Assembly (NCBI GenBank): GCA_016875645.1 | Contig: VGPE01000063.1 | Span: 1-12,677 of the forward strand | Reading direction: 5' to 3' | Length of the DNA stretch: 12,677 nt | Origin: Chloroflexota bacterium | GTDB taxonomy: Bacteria; Chloroflexota; Limnocylindria; Limnocylindrales; CSP1-4 | Notes under the pieces: model-generated | Seen by the model: the letters and a program-made list of their open reading frames with translations, nothing else | What the model was told of the DNA's origin: nothing | The model's database searches: none | In this document: positions 6,235 through 12,677 of the stretch, piece by piece | How the letters are laid out: each line of letters starts with the position of its first letter | How positions within the stretch are numbered: the first letter of the stretch is position 1 | Made by a program: the position numbers and the translations under genes

Positions 6235-7104
6235 TCAGTCGACCTTGTACTGCTGCTCGGCGGCCCAGTACGCAGGGAAACCAACGGCGGCCTGGAGCTG
6301 CTCAAAGGTGAGTTCCGGGGGGCGCGGGCTCGTCGCGCCGGGCTGGAGCGCCGCGAGGGCCTGCTGCATCGCCGCGATGGCGGCCGAGAGCAGGACCAGC
6401 GGGTACGCCGCGAGTCGATAGCCGATCCGGCCCAATTCGTCGGGCGGCAGGATCGGCGTCTTCCCGCCATCGATCATGTTGGCCATCGTGGGCCGCTCGA
6501 TCTCGGTGCAGAAGCGGCGCATCTCGTCTTCGGACTCGGGCGCCTCGAGGAAGATGATGTCGGCGCCCTCCTCGACGAACTCGTGGCAGCGCTCCAGGGC
6601 ATCATCGAAACCGTGGACCGCGCGCGCGTCGGTGCGGGCCATGATCAGGATGTCCGGCCCTGACTCGCGCGCGTCGACGGCGGCGCGGATCCGGGTGCGC
6701 GCCTCCGGCCGCCCGACGACCTGCTTTCCGCGGGTGTGGCCGCAGCGCTTGGGTGCGACCTGGTCCTCGATCATCACGCTGGCGGCGCCGGCGCGCGCGT
6801 ACTCGCGCACGGTCCGCCGGACGTTGAGGGCGTTGCCGTAGCCGGTGTCGCCGTCGGCGATGACAACGGTGTCGGGCGCGGCGGCGGCGGTGACGGCGCG
6901 CAGGCTGTCGAGCATTTCGGCGAAGGAGATCAGCCCGGTATCGGGCTGCGCGAGCCGGGCCGCCGACACTGAGAACCCGCTCATGAACGTGATCGGGTAG
7001 CCGGCCTGTCGGACGAGCGCCGCCGACATGGCGTCGAAGCAGCCGGGCATCACGATGGAGCCGGGTTGCGCCAGCAGCTCGCGGAGGCGATCGGCGGGGG
7101 TCAC
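6235..7104 (-). CDS. Isocitrate lyase/PEP-mutase superfamily lyase (methylisocitrate lyase / oxaloacetate decarboxylase type)
   Basis: TIM-barrel lyase, 289 aa, acting on C-C or P-C bonds of 2-oxo/2-hydroxy acids with Mg2+. Visible: VMPGCFDAMSAALVRQAG (18-35), the metal-binding strand IADGDTGYGNALNV (82-95; Asp84, Asp86), IEDQ (112-115), catalytic loop KRCGH (119-123, Cys121), the strand IMARTDA, and FLEAPES. The usual ADADTGYG is ADGDTGYG here. The KRCGH loop fits methylisocitrate lyase or oxaloacetate hydrolase/decarboxylase-type members better than true isocitrate lyase, which is much longer. Start: GTG at 7104 matches the family N terminus. GGAGGG lies too far upstream (24 bases) for it, but sits 13 bases before a 4-codon mini-ORF (GTG AAC GCC TCG TGA) whose stop overlaps this GTG, so coupled translation is possible. 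First gene of the pair with the dehydrogenase. Confidence 0.88.
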   Translation of the reverse strand: MTPADRLRELLAQPGSIVMPGCFDAMSAALVRQAGYPITFMSGFSVSAARLAQPDTGLISFAEMLDSLRAVTAAAAPDTVVIADGDTGYGNALNVRRTVREYARAGAASVMIEDQVAPKRCGHTRGKQVVGRPEARTRIRAAVDARESGPDILIMARTDARAVHGFDDALERCHEFVEEGADIIFLEAPESEDEMRRFCTEIERPTMANMIDGGKTPILPPDELGRIGYRLAAYPLVLLSAAIAAMQQALAALQPGATSPRPPELTFEQLQAAVGFPAYWAAEQQYKVD

Positions 7105-7485
7105 GAGGCGTTCACGGGCGGTGCAGGTCCCTCCAGCGCGAACACAGAAGGTACGCGCTGGGCGCGCCGGCGTTGGCGGGAATCGTGCGCTGGGCGGCGT
7201 GCGCTGCGCGGCGTGCGCCAGGTGCACGGCAGGTCAACGCCTCGGCCTGCGTGCGTCCAGCGCACGACCGGACCGCCACGCCGTGATGCGAGGCGTCAGG
7301 TGCACGGCAGGACAGCGGCTGGTCCCTGAATCGGCGCCACCGTCGTCGCGGCGTGACCCTGGCGCACGGTACGACCACCTTGCGGCTGGTTCGTGCACAT
7401 GACGCACGACGGCCCAGGCCACACGACGTGCCACGAAGCGAGGCGCTGCCAACGCGGGCCCGCGCGGGCCGATGCAGGGAGACGT
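7105..7485. other. 381-bp stretch without a gene, with short repeats
   Basis: No supported gene. It holds a perfect 15-bp direct repeat CAGGTGCACGGCAGG (7219-7233 and 7296-7310), a run of imperfect GCGTGCGC units (about 7175-7219), and the palindrome GGCCCGCGCGGGCC (7457-7470). Its composition is GC-rich like the rest. The promoter of the lyase-dehydrogenase pair must lie here; TACCTT about 50 bases upstream of the lyase start is a weak -10 candidate. Confidence 0.5.
7219..7310. repeat. Perfect 15-bp direct repeat, two copies 77 bp apart
   Basis: CAGGTGCACGGCAGG at 7219-7233 and again at 7296-7310. The core GGTGCACG contains the palindrome GTGCAC, so the copies could be paired operator sites; function unknown. 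Confidence 0.5.
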
Positions 7486-7561
7486 TGGCGCGCCCGGCGG
7501 GACTCGAACCCACGACCTTCAGGTCCGCAACCTGACGCTCTATCCACTGAGCTACGGGCGC
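7486..7561 (-). tRNA. tRNA-Arg(GCG)
   Basis: Complete 76-nt cloverleaf: acceptor GCGCCCG/CGGGCGC, D arm GCTC-AGTGGATA-GAGC with the A20 typical of tRNA-Arg, anticodon arm TCAGG-TTGCGGA-CCTGA, variable AGGTC, T arm GTGGG-TTCGAGT-CCCGC, discriminator G and encoded CCA at 7488-7486. Loop bases 34-36 are GCG, reading CGC (and CGU by wobble). Bacteria normally use tRNA-Arg(ACG) with inosine 34 for these codons, so the G34 form is unusual. The rest of the molecule resembles a bacterial tRNA-Arg(CCG). It probably shares a transcript with tRNA-Ser(GCT) 63 bp upstream. Confidence 0.95.
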
Positions 7562-7566
7562 GTGCG

Positions 7567-7585
7567 GCGAGTCCTGGCGACTCGC
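7567..7585. other. Hairpin between tRNA-Ser(GCT) and tRNA-Arg(GCG)
   Basis: GCGAGTC and GACTCGC form a perfect 7-bp stem with a 5-base loop in the tRNA spacer. There is no T-run. Probably a structured spacer for tRNA precursor processing; that role is inferred. Confidence 0.35.
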
Positions 7586-7624
7586 GTGGCGGAGAGCAAT
7601 CGCCGTTTCCGACGCTGACTCTCG

Positions 7625-7716
<92 letters not shown>

Positions 7717-7956
7717 GCGGCCCCGGAATCCTAGCACGGGGCGCGGTCCCGGCCAGGCGACTCGGCGGTCCGGCGCAGGGCTGCCGTTGGGCCCTCACGT
7801 GCTGCTGGAGGCCGCCCTGCGCGTGCGGTGGTCAGGGCACGCCCGCGCGGCGCGCGCGGCGGCCGCGGGCATGGAGCGGTGCCGGAATGGCTCGCGAGCC
7901 GAAAGCGCGGGCGGTGGACCAGGCACGGCCGGCAGGCGGCGCAGCCGCAGGATCGA
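7717..7956. other. Intergenic stretch upstream of the aro promoter
   Basis: No supported gene. An open frame on the plus strand runs through it into the aro leader peptide (from 7787), but it lies upstream of the promoter and has low-complexity Arg/Ala/Gly composition with no recognisable domain. Confidence 0.5.
7728..7733 (-). promoter_or_regulatory. Possible -10 box for the tRNA-Ser(GCT)/tRNA-Arg(GCG) unit
   Basis: TAGGAT on the minus strand, about 12 bases before the mature tRNA 5' end; the hexamer 17 bp further upstream (CTGGCC) is a poor -35. Confidence 0.35.
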
Positions 7957-7986
7957 TGGACAATGGCGTCGCCGCCTCGGTATGAT
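7957..7986 (+). promoter_or_regulatory. Promoter of the aroFAEC operon
   Basis: TGGACA (7957-7962), an 18-bp spacer, and TATGAT (7981-7986), each one mismatch from the sigma-70 consensus hexamer. Expected start about 7992-7994, at the ATG of the leader peptide. Confidence 0.75.
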
Positions 7987-7993
7987 GTGCGAA

Positions 7994-8032
7994 ATGCGGC
8001 ACGCCTTCTTCTTTTACGACAGCCCGGCATGA
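7994..8032 (+). CDS. Phe/Tyr leader peptide of the aro operon
   Basis: Twelve-codon ORF encoding MRHAFFFYDSPA, with codons TTC TTC TTT TAC in a row. It begins within a base or two of the predicted transcription start, so it would be translated as a leaderless message, and it ends 48 bases before an intrinsic terminator that precedes aroF. This matches the known design of amino-acid attenuators such as the E. coli pheA leader (Phe-rich peptide): slow translation at Phe/Tyr codons reports low charged tRNA. In-frame ATGs at 7982 and 7985 lie in or beside the -10 box and would not be transcribed. The peptide has no expected function as a product. The peptide and terminator are seen directly; the regulatory role is inference from layout. 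Confidence 0.8.
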   Translation: MRHAFFFYDSPA

Positions 8033-8075
8033 TCCCTCCCGGATAGAGAGACCCGGGAGCGCGGGTCGTGCCGGG
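8023..8075 (+). promoter_or_regulatory. Long-range stem in the aro leader RNA
   Basis: Bases 8023-8036 (CCCGGCATGATCCC, covering the end and stop codon of the leader peptide) pair with 8063-8075 (GGGTCGTGCCGGG) through about 13 pairs with one bulge and one G-U. Inside, TCCCGG (8037-8042) pairs with CCGGGA (8053-8058). The 3' arm has other partners: CGGCACG at 7997-8003 and ACCCCGG at 8111-8117. Such competing pairings fit a ribosome-controlled switch. Confidence 0.55.
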
Positions 8076-8080
8076 GTGAA

Positions 8081-8109
8081 GCAGAGGCGAGGCCTCTGCT
8101 TTTTTGTTT
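8081..8109 (+). terminator. Intrinsic terminator/attenuator before aroF
   Basis: GCAGAGGC (8081-8088) and GCCTCTGC (8092-8099) form a perfect 8-bp stem with a GAG loop, followed at once by TTTTTTGTTT (8100-8109). It lies inside the leader, between the leader peptide and aroF, so read-through is required for operon expression. Confidence 0.88.
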
Positions 8110-8148
8110 GACCCCGGGCGACCACCACATCGAGAGAGGAACGAGCAG

Positions 8149-9189
8149 ATGTTCGTGGTGATGGTCGCCGACGCGACGGAAGCCGACATCATCGGGGTCA
8201 AGAGCCACATCCTGGCCGAGGGCATGACGCCCTACGAGCACCGGGGCGCGGAGCGGCTCGTGGTCGCGGTCGTGGGCGAGATCGGCAGCCGGCGCAACCA
8301 CCTGCTCGAGCGCCTCGGGGGGCTGCCGGGCGTGGAGCGCGTCACCCCGATCAGCAAGCCCTACAAGCTGACCAGCCGCGAGTTCCGCCCCGAGGACACG
8401 GTCATCCGGGTCCTGGACGCCGTGATCGGCGACGGGTCGCTCACCATCATGGCGGGCCCGTGTTCGGTGGAGTCGCGCGAGCAATTGCTCGAGACTGCCG
8501 AGGGCGTCAAGGCGGCGGGCGCCACGATCCTGCGCGGCGGCGCGTTCAAGCCGCGCACGAGCCCGTACTCATTCCAGGGCCTGGGCGTGGAGGCGCTGCG
8601 CTACCTGGCCGAGGCCCGCGAGTTGACGGGTCTGCCTGTCATCACCGAGGTGATGGAATCGAACCAGCTCGACATCGTGGCCGAGTACGCCGACATCGTG
8701 CAGATCGGCACTCGCAACATGCAGAACTTCTCGTTGCTCAATGCGTGCGGACGTACGCAGCGACCCGTGATGCTCAAGCGCGGCTACGGCGCCACGATCG
8801 AGGAGTGGCTGATGGCCGCGGAGTACATCCTTGCCAGCGGCAACCCCAACGTGATCCTGTGCGAGCGCGGGATCCGGACATTCGAGACCGCCACGCGGAA
8901 CACGATGGATGTGTCGGCCATGCCGGTCCTGGACACGCTCACGCACCTGCCGGTGGTCGCCGATCCATCGCATGCCACCGGCAAGCGCTCGCTGGTGCCG
9001 CCGCTCGCGATGGCGAGCGTCGCGGCCGGGGCCGACGGGATCATGGTCGAAGTGCATCCCCGGCCCGAGGAGGCGCTCTCGGACGGGCCGCAGCAGCTGA
9101 CGCTCCAGATGTTCCGGGACATGATGGCCAAGCTGACCCCGTTGCACAGGCTCGTGGCCAGCGACCGGCGGGCGGCCGCGCCGGCATGA
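8149..9189 (+). CDS. aroF: 3-deoxy-7-phosphoheptulonate (DAHP) synthase, type I-beta with N-terminal regulatory domain
   Basis: Joins phosphoenolpyruvate and erythrose 4-phosphate in the first step of the shikimate pathway. 346 aa, close to the 338-aa Thermotoga maritima enzyme and similar along its whole length. Residues 1-68 form the ferredoxin-like domain that gives allosteric Tyr inhibition in the Thermotoga enzyme. The linker KPYKLTSREFRPEDTVI (70-86) leads to the barrel: AGPCSVE (102-108, metal ligand Cys105), LRGGAFKPRTSPYSFQG (128-144), QIGTRNMQNF, LKRGYGATIEEW, CERGIRTFE, DPSHATGKR (metal His) and VEVHPRPEEALSDG (metal Glu and Asp). Start: ATG at 8149 with GAGAGAGGA (8132-8140) 8 bases upstream; an in-frame TTG at 8104 lies in the terminator tail and is rejected. 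First gene of the operon; its stop overlaps the aroA start (ATGA). Confidence 0.97.
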   Translation: MFVVMVADATEADIIGVKSHILAEGMTPYEHRGAERLVVAVVGEIGSRRNHLLERLGGLPGVERVTPISKPYKLTSREFRPEDTVIRVLDAVIGDGSLTIMAGPCSVESREQLLETAEGVKAAGATILRGGAFKPRTSPYSFQGLGVEALRYLAEARELTGLPVITEVMESNQLDIVAEYADIVQIGTRNMQNFSLLNACGRTQRPVMLKRGYGATIEEWLMAAEYILASGNPNVILCERGIRTFETATRNTMDVSAMPVLDTLTHLPVVADPSHATGKRSLVPPLAMASVAAGADGIMVEVHPRPEEALSDGPQQLTLQMFRDMMAKLTPLHRLVASDRRAAAPA

Positions 9190-10526
9190 GCACCGTGCTC
9201 GATCCGGAGGTCGCGGTCGTCCGGCCGGCCGCGCGCCTGCGCGGCACGCTCCGGCTGCCCGGCGACAAGTCGATCAGCCATCGCGCGCTCCTGTTCGCCG
9301 CGCTTGCCGATGGCGAGAGCCGGATCACGGCGGCGGGCGACGGGGCCGATGTGCGCTCGACGGCGGGCATCGTGCGCGTGCTCGGTGCGACCGTCGAGCG
9401 GGTCCGAGAGACAGGTGGCACCGTCGACTACCGCGTGGTCTCGCCGGGGGTCGACGGCCTGGCCGAGCCGGTGGGCATCCTCGACTGCGGCAACTCCGGC
9501 ACGAGCCTGCGGCTCACGGCCGGGGTGCTGGCCGGGCTGCCCATGTACGCCGTGCTGGACGGCGACGCCTCGTTGCGACGGCGTCCGGTGGCCCGTATCA
9601 TCGCTCCGCTGCGCACGATGGGCGCGGTGCTGCACGCCCGACGTACCGACACGCTGCCGCCACTCACCGTCGTCGGGCGCGCCCCGCTCCGATCGGTGGA
9701 CTACCAGACACCGGTCCCGAGCGCGCAGGTGAAGTCGTCGATCCTGCTCGCGGCGCTCCGGGCCGAGGGCCGAACCACCGTCCGCGAGTCGGTGGGGACG
9801 CGGGATCACACGGAGCGCATGCTGCGGGCCCGCGGCATCGACGTCCGGCGCGAGGAGACGAGCGCCGGTGTCGCGTGGAGCCTGGAAGGAGGGCGGCGGG
9901 TGCAGTCGGTCGACGAGCGGGTCCCCGGCGACGTCTCCGCGGCCGCGTTCTGGCTCGTCGGCGGCGCGATTCACTCGGACGCAGACCTGACGCTGCGCGA
10001 CGTGGGGCTCAATCCCAGCCGGCGGGCGATCATCGACCTGCTGCGTGCGATGGGCGCATCCATCGCAGGTGACGCCGGCGTCGTCGACGACGGCGTGGGC
10101 GAGCCGCTGGCAGACCTGACGGTGCACTCGTCCGACCTGCGCGGGATCGACATCGGGCCGCGCGAGGTCGCGGCCGCGATCGACGAGATCCCGATCCTCT
10201 GCCTTGCCGCCAGCCAGGCCTCGGGCACGACCCGGATCCGCGGCGCCGGCGAGCTGCGCCACAAGGAATCCGACCGGATCGCCGGCATCGCGGCCGGCCT
10301 CCGGGCGCTGGGCGCCGACGTGGACGTGGACGGCGACGACATCACGATCACCGGCCGCCAGGCGCTCCGCGGCGCGACGACCGACAGCCTCGATGACCAC
10401 CGGCTGGCGATGACGTTCGCCGTCGCCGGGCTGATCGCGGAGGGCGAGACCGTGGTCAGCCGGCCCGGCAGCGCGTCGATCTCGTACCCGGGCTTCTTCG
10501 CCGACCTCGAAGGGGTGCGAGCATGA
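9186..10526 (+). CDS. aroA: 3-phosphoshikimate 1-carboxyvinyltransferase (EPSP synthase)
   Basis: Transfers enolpyruvate from PEP to shikimate 3-phosphate. 446 aa, the usual length. LPGDKSISHRALL (24-36, Lys28 and Ser29), GNSGTSLRL (102-110), DGDASLRRRPVAR (125-137), PSAQVKSS (178-185), RDHTE (206-210), DEIPILCLAA with the catalytic Asp, LRHKESDR, and DDHRLAMTFAVAGL near the end. RDHTE, GDKS and SAQVK are three of the four motifs used to define class II EPSP synthases; the fourth (N-x-T-R) reads NPSR at 276-279. The Gly of the GNxGT loop (Gly105), where Ala favours glyphosate tolerance, is retained. Start: ATG at 9186 overlaps the aroF stop, and the aroA stop overlaps the aroE start, so the genes are translationally coupled. 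Confidence 0.97.
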   Translation: MSTVLDPEVAVVRPAARLRGTLRLPGDKSISHRALLFAALADGESRITAAGDGADVRSTAGIVRVLGATVERVRETGGTVDYRVVSPGVDGLAEPVGILDCGNSGTSLRLTAGVLAGLPMYAVLDGDASLRRRPVARIIAPLRTMGAVLHARRTDTLPPLTVVGRAPLRSVDYQTPVPSAQVKSSILLAALRAEGRTTVRESVGTRDHTERMLRARGIDVRREETSAGVAWSLEGGRRVQSVDERVPGDVSAAAFWLVGGAIHSDADLTLRDVGLNPSRRAIIDLLRAMGASIAGDAGVVDDGVGEPLADLTVHSSDLRGIDIGPREVAAAIDEIPILCLAASQASGTTRIRGAGELRHKESDRIAGIAAGLRALGADVDVDGDDITITGRQALRGATTDSLDDHRLAMTFAVAGLIAEGETVVSRPGSASISYPGFFADLEGVRA

Positions 10527-11449
10527 CCAGGCGCGTCGTCCTGATCGGCCATCCGGTGGCCCACTCGCTGTCCGGGGCGATGCAGCAGGCCGCCTTCGAC
10601 GAGCTCGGCATCGACGCGACGTACGAGCTCTGGGACCGCCGGCCGATCGAGCTGGCCGACGCGATCGCCGAGCTGCGGACGGACGAGTTCCTGGGCGCCA
10701 ACGTCACGATCCCGCACAAGGAGCGGGTGGTGCCGATGGTGGACCGCCAGACCGAGGAGGCGCACGCAACCGGCGCGGTCAACACCATCACCAAGGACGG
10801 CAAGAAGCTCATCGGCCACAACACCGACGTGGGCGGGCTCAAGGTCGCCCTGGACCGGCTCGTCGGGCGCCAGAAGATGCCGCGCCACGCGGTGGTCCTG
10901 GGCGCCGGCGGCGGTGCGCGGGCGGTCGTGTACGGCCTCATCACCGAGGGCTTCCAGCGTATCGTGATCTTCAACCGGCACCTGCACCGGGCCGAGGGAC
11001 TGGTCCGGCACTTCGCGAAGAGCGCCTCGCACATGGAGCTGCGGGCAATGCCCTGGCACGAGTCGGTGATCGAGGCCGAGCTCTCCAAGACGAAGGTCCT
11101 CGTGAACGCCACCGCCGTCGGGTTGAACCCGGACGAGACGCCGATCCCGGGCGAGCTGCTGCCGCCAGACCTGCTCGTCCTCGACCTCATCTACGGCCAG
11201 ACCCGGCTGCTCAAGGACGCCAAGTCCGCGGGCAGCACGGTCCAGAACGGCGAGCTGATGCTGCTCCACCAGGGGGCCGCCGCGTTCACGCTCTGGACGG
11301 GCCTGGCGGCGCCGCTCGAGTTGATGCAGCAGCGCCTGGAGGAGGCCCGGGCGGGCGGGATCCGCTCCGCCGAGGGCGAGCCCGCCGGCGACGAACCCTC
11401 CGCCGGGGACTCCGCCTCGGGCCCATCCGGGGCGGCGGCCGGGACCTGA
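10523..11449 (+). CDS. aroE: Shikimate dehydrogenase
   Basis: NADPH-dependent reduction of 3-dehydroshikimate to shikimate. 308 aa. Substrate site HSLSGAMQQAAF (14-25), catalytic ANVTIPHKE (Lys66), GAVNT (84-88), GHNTDVGG (98-105, catalytic Asp102), Rossmann loop VLGAGGGARAVVYGL, then NRH, NATAVGLNPDE, DLIYGQTRLLKDA and NGELMLLHQGAAAF. NRH rather than NRT after the second Rossmann strand leaves cofactor preference uncertain. The last 30 or so residues are a Gly/Ala/Ser/Glu-rich tail outside the family core. Start ATG overlaps the aroA stop by 4 bases. Confidence 0.96.
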   Translation: MTRRVVLIGHPVAHSLSGAMQQAAFDELGIDATYELWDRRPIELADAIAELRTDEFLGANVTIPHKERVVPMVDRQTEEAHATGAVNTITKDGKKLIGHNTDVGGLKVALDRLVGRQKMPRHAVVLGAGGGARAVVYGLITEGFQRIVIFNRHLHRAEGLVRHFAKSASHMELRAMPWHESVIEAELSKTKVLVNATAVGLNPDETPIPGELLPPDLLVLDLIYGQTRLLKDAKSAGSTVQNGELMLLHQGAAAFTLWTGLAAPLELMQQRLEEARAGGIRSAEGEPAGDEPSAGDSASGPSGAAAGT

Positions 11450-11450
11450 G

Positions 11451-12677
11451 GTGGGCCGGCTTCGCGTCCTGACGGCCGGCGAGTCCCACGGTCAGGCGCT
11501 CGGCGTCACGCTGGAGGGCGTGCCCGCGGGACTTGCCCTCGACGAGGCGGGAATCGCGCGCGACCTCGGCCGGCGCCAGCGCGGGTACGGGCGCGGGGCA
11601 CGCCAGGCGATCGAGCAGGACCGGGCCGAGATCCTGTCCGGCGTCCGCCACGGGCGCACCCTCGGCTCTCCGATCCTGCTGCTGATCCGCAACCGCGACT
11701 GGGAGAACTGGACGACGGTCATGCAGGTCGGAGCGCTGTCCGACGAACAGGCGGCCGAGCTCCTGGCCGCCGCCGAAAGCGGCAACAAGCGGGCGACGCC
11801 CGTGACGCGCGTCCGGCCGGGCCATGCCGACCTCGCGGGTGCCCTGAAGTACGGCCACAACGACGTCCGCAACGTGCTGGAGCGCGCGTCAGCCCGCGAA
11901 ACGGCGGCCCGGGTTGCCGCCGGCGCGGTGGCCCGGACGTTCCTGCGCGAGCTGGGAATCGACGTCTGGTCGTTCACCGCCGAGGTGGGCGGCGTGGCGC
12001 TGGACCCGGCCGGGGCGACGCGATCGCGCGAGGAATCGGAGGAGTCGCCGCTGCGCTGCCCCGACCCGGCCGCCGAGGCCGCCATGGTCGCCCGGATCGA
12101 CGAGGCGCGCTCGGGCGGCGACACGGTGGGCGGCGTGTTCGAGGTGGTGGCCCACGGTGTGCCGATCGGCCTCGGGTCGTACGTGCACTGGGATCGCCGG
12201 CTCGACGCGGCGCTCGCGGCGGCGGTGATGAGCATCAACATCGTGAAGGGCGTCGAGTTCGGCCTCGGCTTCGAGCAGACGCGACGCTTCGGGTCGGCCG
12301 TCCACGACGTGATCGAGGGACGCGGCGAGGCCGGCCGCTGGATCCACCGCACCAACAACGCGGGCGGCCTGACCGGCGGCGTCTCGAACGGCGAGCCGAT
12401 CGTGGTTCGCGGCGCCGTCAAGCCGATCTCCACGCTGGCGCGGCCTCTCCCCTCGGCCGACCTCGTGTCCGGCCTGCCCGTGGAGAAGGCGCACTACGAG
12501 CGCTCCGACATCAGCGTGGTGCCGGCGGCGGGCGTGATCGGCGAGGCGATGGTGCTGATCACCCTGGCCGACTTCGTGCTGGAGAAGTTCGGCGGCGACT
12601 CGATCGGCGAGACGCGCGACAACCTGGAGCGGTACCGGGAGCAGATCTCGCGGTCGCCGGAAGCGCCGGTCGCGGGC
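11451..12677 (+). CDS. aroC: Chorismate synthase, 3' end outside window
   Basis: Converts EPSP to chorismate with reduced FMN, the last step of the common pathway. 409 codons are visible without a stop. N terminus VGRLRVLTAGESHGQALG (His13 active site), RRQRGYGRGARQAIEQD, GVRHGRTLGSPI, GNKRATPVTRVRPGHADL (111-128, second catalytic His125), ERASARETAARVAAGAVA (144-161), MSINIVKGVEFGLGF, RTNNAGGLTGGVSNG, KPISTL and a C-terminal LADFVLEKFGGDS. Start: GTG at 11451, one base after the aroE stop, with GAGG at the junction; the next residues match the family N terminus. Family members are usually 350-400 aa, so the gene should end soon after the window or has a short C-terminal extension. Confidence 0.96.
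   Translation, partial: MGRLRVLTAGESHGQALGVTLEGVPAGLALDEAGIARDLGRRQRGYGRGARQAIEQDRAEILSGVRHGRTLGSPILLLIRNRDWENWTTVMQVGALSDEQAAELLAAAESGNKRATPVTRVRPGHADLAGALKYGHNDVRNVLERASARETAARVAAGAVARTFLRELGIDVWSFTAEVGGVALDPAGATRSREESEESPLRCPDPAAEAAMVARIDEARSGGDTVGGVFEVVAHGVPIGLGSYVHWDRRLDAALAAAVMSINIVKGVEFGLGFEQTRRFGSAVHDVIEGRGEAGRWIHRTNNAGGLTGGVSNGEPIVVRGAVKPISTLARPLPSADLVSGLPVEKAHYERSDISVVPAAGVIGEAMVLITLADFVLEKFGGDSIGETRDNLERYREQISRSPEAPVAG

Noticed and set aside
7457..7470. Palindrome GGCCCGCGCGGGCC as terminator of the tRNA unit
   Set aside because: Perfect 14-base palindrome, but no loop-forming spacer and no T-run on the relevant strand; left as a possible structure only.
7787..7993. Long form of the leader peptide (81 residues) starting at 7787
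   Set aside because: Most of it lies upstream of the promoter, so it would not be transcribed from the mapped -35/-10; only the last 12 codons are supported.
8033..8080. T-box riboswitch upstream of aroF
   Set aside because: No T-box consensus sequence or specifier stem could be found; the leader peptide gives a simpler explanation.
8460..9185. Upstream extension of the aroA frame into aroF
   Set aside because: The recognisable EPSP synthase starts at ATG 9186, overlapping the aroF stop; the extension is aroF read in another frame.
8784..10400. 538-residue open frame on the minus strand opposite aroF/aroA
   Set aside because: GC-rich shadow of the two recognised aro genes; Arg/Asp/Val/His-rich composition with no recognisable domain.

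Overview
The window comes from a GC-rich bacterium that looks Gram-positive-like. The best guess is a Chloroflexota lineage. The clues are a large, Alu-domain-bearing SRP RNA beside dnaX, a pyrophosphate-type phosphofructokinase, a Thermotoga-like type I-beta DAHP synthase, several apparently leaderless starts, and tRNA genes that all encode their CCA end. No mobile elements, phage genes or CRISPR arrays were seen; the window looks chromosomal and mostly housekeeping.

Left part, minus strand: the 5' two-thirds or so of dnaX (clamp-loader gamma/tau, running off the left edge), preceded by the SRP RNA gene, then an N-acyl-D-amino-acid deacylase-type amidohydrolase with altered metal-ligand positions. 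Upstream of it lie two serine tRNAs (GGA and CGA), then a TadA-family deaminase whose catalytic HAE motif reads HAV. Divergent from it, on the plus strand, is a PPi-type phosphofructokinase. Its 3' end overlaps by 67 bp the 3' end of a convergent beta-hydroxyacid dehydrogenase gene, which forms a likely two-gene unit with an ICL/PEP-mutase superfamily lyase.

Middle: a 381-bp stretch without a gene, then tRNA-Arg with a GCG anticodon and tRNA-Ser(GCU) on the minus strand. The Arg tRNA is notable because bacteria usually decode CGN with tRNA-Arg(ACG) edited to inosine by TadA. Here the Arg tRNA does not need editing and the TadA-like protein lacks its catalytic glutamate.

Right part, plus strand: an aromatic amino-acid operon with tight junctions, aroF-aroA-aroE-aroC (aroC runs off the right edge). 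It starts from a good promoter (TGGACA, 18-bp spacer, TATGAT). Immediately downstream is an apparently leaderless 12-residue leader peptide, MRHAFFFYDSPA, with three Phe codons and a Tyr codon in a row. A strong intrinsic terminator follows, then aroF. This is the layout of a ribosome-mediated attenuator sensing Phe/Tyr supply. The DAHP synthase itself carries an N-terminal regulatory domain of the kind that gives feedback inhibition, so the pathway is probably controlled at both RNA and protein level.
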